A stretch of DNA of 64,000 nucleotides from Holtermannia corniformis (Eukaryota; Basidiomycota; Tremellomycetes; Holtermanniales), in contig BCIJ01000004.1 in the NCBI GenBank assembly GCA_001599935.1, positions 100,271 to 164,270 of the forward strand. Direction: 5' to 3'. The notes below the pieces were generated by a model that made no database searches, was not told the origin of the DNA, and worked only from the letters and a program-made list of their open reading frames with translations. A program made the translations under genes and the position numbers. Shown in pieces: positions 59,643 to 64,000 of this stretch (the stretch's first letter is position 1; every line of letters starts with the position of its first letter).

Positions 59643-60682
59643 CTATACATTATACACAAAGGTCTCGTTGAGAGAGCAGTGCGCGAGAGGACCCCGCCCC
59701 GGTGACCTCCCCTTCGTCACTGCCCGCAACCTCATCAAGCCACGACGAAACGCTGGATAGAGCTCTCCGCTGGAAACCCATAAATGGTATTCGACACCTC
59801 CCGCACAGGCTTCTGCGAACCCCTGCATGTCTGTCAGAAACCATATGTGAGTAATGACAACTCTTACGCACCTGTACAAGCTTCTCTACTTCGTCTGTGC
59901 ACCTTGGCTTCACACCCTCGGGGCGTACATTGAAGTTACAGTCCTCGCCTGCAATGTCGTAGGCTATCGCGGCTGTGTCGAAACCAGCCTCGAACCCGGT
60001 CTTGGTCTCTTCGCTGGCGAGCGCCGTACTCGCACCTCCGCCAATCCACACCAACTCCCACATCGCGTCAGGCCAGACCTGCCCGCCTTGAACCGACGCC
60101 TTCGGACGGTGGTACGGTCTTGGTTGCACATGTGGCAAAAAGACCTGAAGCGTAAGATCGATCACTGCCTTGATGATGAGCAGTTGAAAGTGTTCCACGC
60201 GCTCTTCGCCTGTGTTCATCGACATCGTCAGCTATGTATCTTGCACCTCACGGTCAACGCACGCGGTGGCTCGACGACGCCCTCGACTTGGATCAGGTAC
60301 TTGTTCCAGGTGTCTGATAGGCCGTCGTGAAACGCCTCGCGTTGAGCCTCGCTTGGATCGTGCAAGAGCTCGCCAATTGCAACTCTGTCACATCTCCTTC
60401 AACATCGAACGCCAGATCGCCGGGCGGGACAAAGGCGATGCCGCTCGTGGCAAACACGACTGCACGGCGTCCGGCTTGGTGGTTAGCCACTTGCGCGTCT
60501 TGTGTTCCTGCAGGCGGTGGCTGCATGGGCTCCGGCAGCCAATGCGGTTCTCGCGGATAATCGACCATGCTGGTCAGCATCGCAGCGATGGGGGATAAAC
60601 CGCAAATCTCGTCGATGAGGTGCCGTACGGCGACTGGTAGACCTCTGTATGGAACGCTCGGTTCAATCGGCTGGTATGGCAT
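59643..60682 (-). CDS. unrecognised multi-exon gene
   Basis: At least three exons are supported. One reads VAIGELLHDPSEAQREAFHD and NKYLIQVEGVVEPPR. A phase-matched intron then leads to EERVEHFQLLIIKAVIDLTL and HVQPRPYHRPKASVQGGQVW. The same exon continues with GFDTAAIAYDIAGEDCNFN, and the last exon codes GFAEACAGGVEYHLWVSSGE, ending ETFVYNV. A first exon from 60682 (MPYQPIEPSVPYRGLPVAV) is likely, but its junction near 60410-60430 has no satisfactory donor, so the model there is uncertain. I do not recognise the family. It is divergent to another unrecognised gene at 60906. Confidence 0.5.
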
Positions 60683-60905
60683 GTTGTACTGTCAATTGAC
60701 GACGCAAGACCGTTCAATGCAGCTTGAGCTCTGAGCTCAGACATTTCAGAACACATGAAACTGACGATACAGTTGTGCAATGATCCGTGCATCCAGTTGC
60801 TGGTCAGTGCGGCTGCTCGTCACTGAACAAACCAACGATATGGTGGATGAGGTATGCTTGCTTCTCAGCACATATCTTGTTCCAACCAACGCAGCACTCT
60901 AGACG

Positions 60906-61925
60906 ATGGACGCACAACCCTACATGTCCGTACTCGAATGGTTGCGCAAGCCAAGCCGAGTATTCCTCTGGGGCGATGCACCACCCTCACCACCCGAGAG
61001 GCTTGCTGGCCTGCGGAGTACAGTTGACACGCTCAAGAAGCTGGATGCGCCGAAAAAACGCCCAACGATTGTCGTCTCACCGGGTGAAGTCGAGCGTCAA
61101 GTGCAGAATCTGCTGGATCATCCAGCCCTTTCGCAACCACCGACCCCGGGCGAGCAGTTCAGAATGCGGCGATATGACGAGACGAGGTCTTCCAAGTACG
61201 CCAACTGCATCCTCTGCGGCGGCTACAACAACACCCAGCTCCGCGCATTCTGGGAAGCCGAGGTTATCGGCCCAGCTATTTGGGTCGCGCGCAAGTTGCT
61301 AAACGATGTGTGTGTTGTCGGCCGCGACATCAGCATGAACGTCGCACGAGGGCTGGGAACGATCCATGACGAGCCTGATCTCACGATTGCGGCCGCGGAC
61401 GCATACCTCCCATTCATATGGCGTGGGCGGGACTTGCCGCTGAACAGACTCGATTCCCCTTTCATCCTCGCTTGTTTCTTCGAACCGGAGTTCACGCAAG
61501 TGAACCACCCTCTACCCGCCGTCAGACGGTCGTCACTTCGGCCCTCCCGTGTGAATGCACCCAAAGACGAGGCGTCGGGCCGACGTGATACGATCTTCCG
61601 CGTGGTGCGTCTGCTTTGACATCCTAAGCCTACCACAGCTGAAAAAATTCAGGCAGCCGAACGACTGCGCAAGGTCTTTGTCGAAAACGGTGTCATCTTC
61701 ACGCCCACGACTGCTACTTTCATCACGCTCAAGGCCGGCCAACTTGACGTCGGGCCGACGTTGCATGCCAAGTCATCGCCCAACGAGTCATCGGTGATGC
61801 TGGCGTTCGCCGCCGTGCTTTATGCGGCGTGGTTGGAAAAGGTTCGGTACGCTGCTGATCACGGCGTCGAGTTTCCGAAAGCACCCGGCGAGCCATCCGC
61901 CGTGTTTGGGGTTCGGACCGAGTAG
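60906..61925 (+). CDS. unrecognised protein, two exons
   Basis: The first exon codes MDAQPYMSVLEWLRKPSRVF, a Lys-rich segment (TLKKLDAPKKRPTIVVSPGE), a CxxC-like pair in KYANCILCGGYNNTQLRAFW, then VVGRDISMNVARGLGTIHDE and LPFIWRGRDLPLNRLDSPF. An intron near 61605-61652 leads to AAERLRKVFVENGVIFTPTT, ending PSAVFGVRTE. Composition and splice signals look like a real soluble protein of about 325 residues, but I cannot assign a family. Confidence 0.6.
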
Positions 61926-62807
61926 GATCCTTGAACGGTTGTAAAAGTGCGTGCGCACTCGTAGTTGTGATGATGCTTGACCCTTTATGAGTGACTGCAG
62001 GCTGCATGACAACGTAAGTCTCCGACAGGTCTGCGAACTTGGCGTTGTACAATCCACGTCACAATCAAGAGAAACTAGTTTGAGCTTCGAGTGGCCCAAT
62101 TCGAGAAGCCAGACTGGCGACCTAATGCAGAGTGTGCTTCATCAATGGAGCCATGCGGTGCACGAAGCCAGGCGTAAAGGTCAGCGCTTGCACAGCAAAA
62201 CTGTCGCGCATCCTTTCAGCAACACAAACACCATGTTGACCCCCTCTCCGTTGAAGCGCGGACCATGAAGCTCCCTTGTGTTGCTTCGCTCATTCCATCT
62301 CCGAGTTTTCACGACGTATAAGAACCCAAGCGCGCCACCCAGATTCTCGTGTCGTCTTTCCACCCTCTCCCGATGCGAACGACGGCTGACCAGCACCAGT
62401 CACCTCACGTCACCTCGGCCTGGTAGACGACGTCCACCACAATGCACTACAGCTGAGTGTCCTCTCGTTTCGTGTTTTGCCACTTGTCTGTCGACCTTTT
62501 TTCGCAGCTCGTTACCTCCTGAGGACCACGGTTCATATAAAGTTGAGTGGATACTGCAGTGAATGTTTCGACGTTGCAGAGCTTGCTAACATGCGGCGCC
62601 GAGTCTTGTCACCCGCCGCGCTCTACGGGCAGCGGCGGGATCCGTCAAGTACGCGCTGGCTCCTTTACGCGCCCGACACACTGGACTGGTTGCTCGTCCC
62701 ACGATCGCGCGGCGAACTCACGATCTTCTCGGCCAAAGCTAAAACATCCATCTCGTACACGGAACGCACACAGCACCCAGCGTCGTACCCATTACCCTTT
62801 CGCACAA
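61926..62807. other. intergenic stretch
   Basis: This stretch of about 880 bp holds the 3' flanks of two converging genes. A plus-strand frame at 62592-62854 overlaps the end of the PKA gene and shows no domain. I see no RNA gene. Confidence 0.4.
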
Positions 62808-64000
62808 TCACCTCGTCGCCAGGCCATACTGTTCGCCAGCCGAGCGCGCCATGATATCCTTGACCGGGCCAAGCAAGCGCGTGAACGCCTGCTCGCCCAA
62901 GGCCGCCACTCGCAGCTTTGAGCCCGGTTCGCCTGAGGCACGAACGGTCGCCGCACGGTTCTGACGGTTGAGAAGTGCCAACTCTGTTGTGCGGATCAGC
63001 TGAGTACCATGGGTTCGATCAGGCCGACAGTGACGCACCGCCAAAGTAATCGCCCTTTGTGTAATTCAGCACGACGTTGCCACCCTTGACGGCCTCGGCG
63101 GTTCCGCTCTCGACGAGGAAAAAGTCCTCGCCGACTTCGCCCTCGGTGATGACGTTTTCGCCCGCGTTGAACGTGCGAGACTCGAGCGCGTCGGCAATCT
63201 TGGCACGCTCATACCCCTCCAGCGAAGCAAGGATTGGCACAGTCGACAGGAAGGTCTCGTACATCCGACGCTTGCGCGAGGTGTGCTATGCCCGTCAGTG
63301 GGTAGCTCTCCGCGATGAAAAAGTGACTAACGTCAAGCAGGATGGTCCGGAACGAGATACGATCCAACGCCCAGAGCGTCGCCGCCGTCACTGACACGAT
63401 CGACGCAGCGCGCGGAGCACTGCCACCATCAGCCCAAGTGCGTCCCTCATCCCAGTTCACTCACTTGTACATCAGAGCAAGCTCGCCAAAGCTTCCACCG
63501 GCGGCCGTCGTGTGTACCTTCTTGCCCAGATCCTCCCGATCTCCCTTGTCCGCCTCGAGGATCTGCCCGTCCTTCTTGACAAAGATGTCGAGCTTGCCCT
63601 CCTCGACGACGTAAAAGTAGTCGCCGGCAGCCCCCTGCTCAATCACCATCTCGTGAGGCGCGACCGTGACTTCCTTCATCGCAGCGAGCACATCGGCAGA
63701 TTGCTCCTCGTCGAGGTTGCGGAACAGGAAGTTTTGCGAAATGGCGGCTCGGATTCGGTTCAGCTGATCTTCAGTCTTTGGGAACGACGGCGTGTGCACT
63801 GATGATGGGTTCGGCGTAGTCTCATCGTCCTCTTCGGCTGTCGACGCGAGCCCGCCCGACGAGAGGCCCGACTTGGCCTGTGCGGGCTTGAGGGATTCCG
63901 CAGATACCGAGGTTCGTCGGCCGAGTGCGTAGGATGGAATCATGGGCTCATCGGGCGCAGACTCTGGGATCGGCGGGATCGAAGTCGCCCCACCGAACGG
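62808..64000 (-). CDS. cAMP-dependent protein kinase regulatory subunit (5' part beyond the window)
   Basis: This is the PKA regulatory subunit that holds the catalytic subunit inactive until cAMP binds. The visible part begins upstream of MIPSYALGRRTSVSAESL; RRTSVS is the inhibitor/autophosphorylation site. The first cyclic-nucleotide domain has VIEQGAAGDYFYVVEEGKLD and the phosphate-binding cassette GGSFGELALMY followed by APRAASIVSV. The second has EVGEDFFLVESGTAEAVKGG and KGDYFGELALLNRQNRAATV, ending GEQYGLATR. Both cassettes keep the Glu and Arg needed for cAMP. The N-terminal dimerisation domain is outside the window. Confidence 0.93.

Noticed and set aside
59900..60000. AP2-type DNA-binding domain in the unrecognised minus-strand gene
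   Set aside because: Only the last part looks similar and the expected GVR/WLG strands are missing, so I mention it only as a faint resemblance.
62592..62854. Plus-strand frame overlapping the end of the PKA regulatory subunit gene
   Set aside because: Arg/Ser/Pro-rich composition without a domain, antisense to the conserved C-terminus of a clear gene.

Overview
This is nuclear DNA from a compact, intron-rich fungal genome, most likely a basidiomycete yeast. Tremellomycetes such as Trichosporonales would fit, but the lineage is inferred from gene content and intron style, not from a search. Almost every gene is cut by several introns of about 30-60 nt with GTGAGT/GTATGT-like donors and CTGAC/CTAAC-like branch sites. 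Proteins had to be assembled across frames, and exon edges are given only where reading frame and family motifs agree. Several donors are GC instead of GT, and several exons are only 8-28 nt long.

Layout. 0-7 kb: an intron-containing tRNA-Ala, the mitochondrial AAA protein BCS1, an M50B-type membrane metallopeptidase and an amino-acid permease. 7-15 kb: 2-isopropylmalate synthase, a secreted double-psi beta-barrel protein with a 1.06-kb intron, and a carboxypeptidase Y-like serine carboxypeptidase. 15-21 kb: a chromatin gene that joins an Rsc7/Swp82-like subunit to an Rtt109-like histone acetyltransferase, then a secreted Thr/Val/Gln repeat protein. 21-31 kb: complex I subunit B8, a flavin monooxygenase, an intact MFS transporter beside a half-length paralogue, and a COG0523 metal-chaperone GTPase. 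31-38 kb: an ARL3/ARFRP1 GTPase, a GH71 glucanase, tRNA-Phe, a second fusion gene (gamma-glutamylcyclotransferase-like domain plus class V aminotransferase) and a DUF3455 secreted protein. 38-46 kb: cofactor-independent phosphoglycerate mutase, a large-subunit catalase, and two inverted tRNA-His genes flanking a seryl-tRNA synthetase relic. 46-64 kb: a GH5 glycolipid hydrolase, a vacuolar aspartic protease, ribonucleotide reductase small subunit, mitochondrial IF-2, a Prx5-type peroxiredoxin, a YeeE/YedE thiosulfate-type transporter, a divergent pair of unrecognised genes, and the PKA regulatory subunit running off the right edge.

Most genes are unrelated housekeeping functions, and I see no classical biosynthetic cluster, transposon or CRISPR array. 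Loose themes are vacuolar proteolysis (carboxypeptidase Y and the aspartic protease), peroxide defence (catalase and peroxiredoxin) and mitochondrial function (BCS1, B8, mIF-2). The most unusual content is the two in-frame domain fusions, the synthetase relic between inverted tRNA-His genes, the truncated tandem MFS copy, and the microexon/GC-AG intron style.
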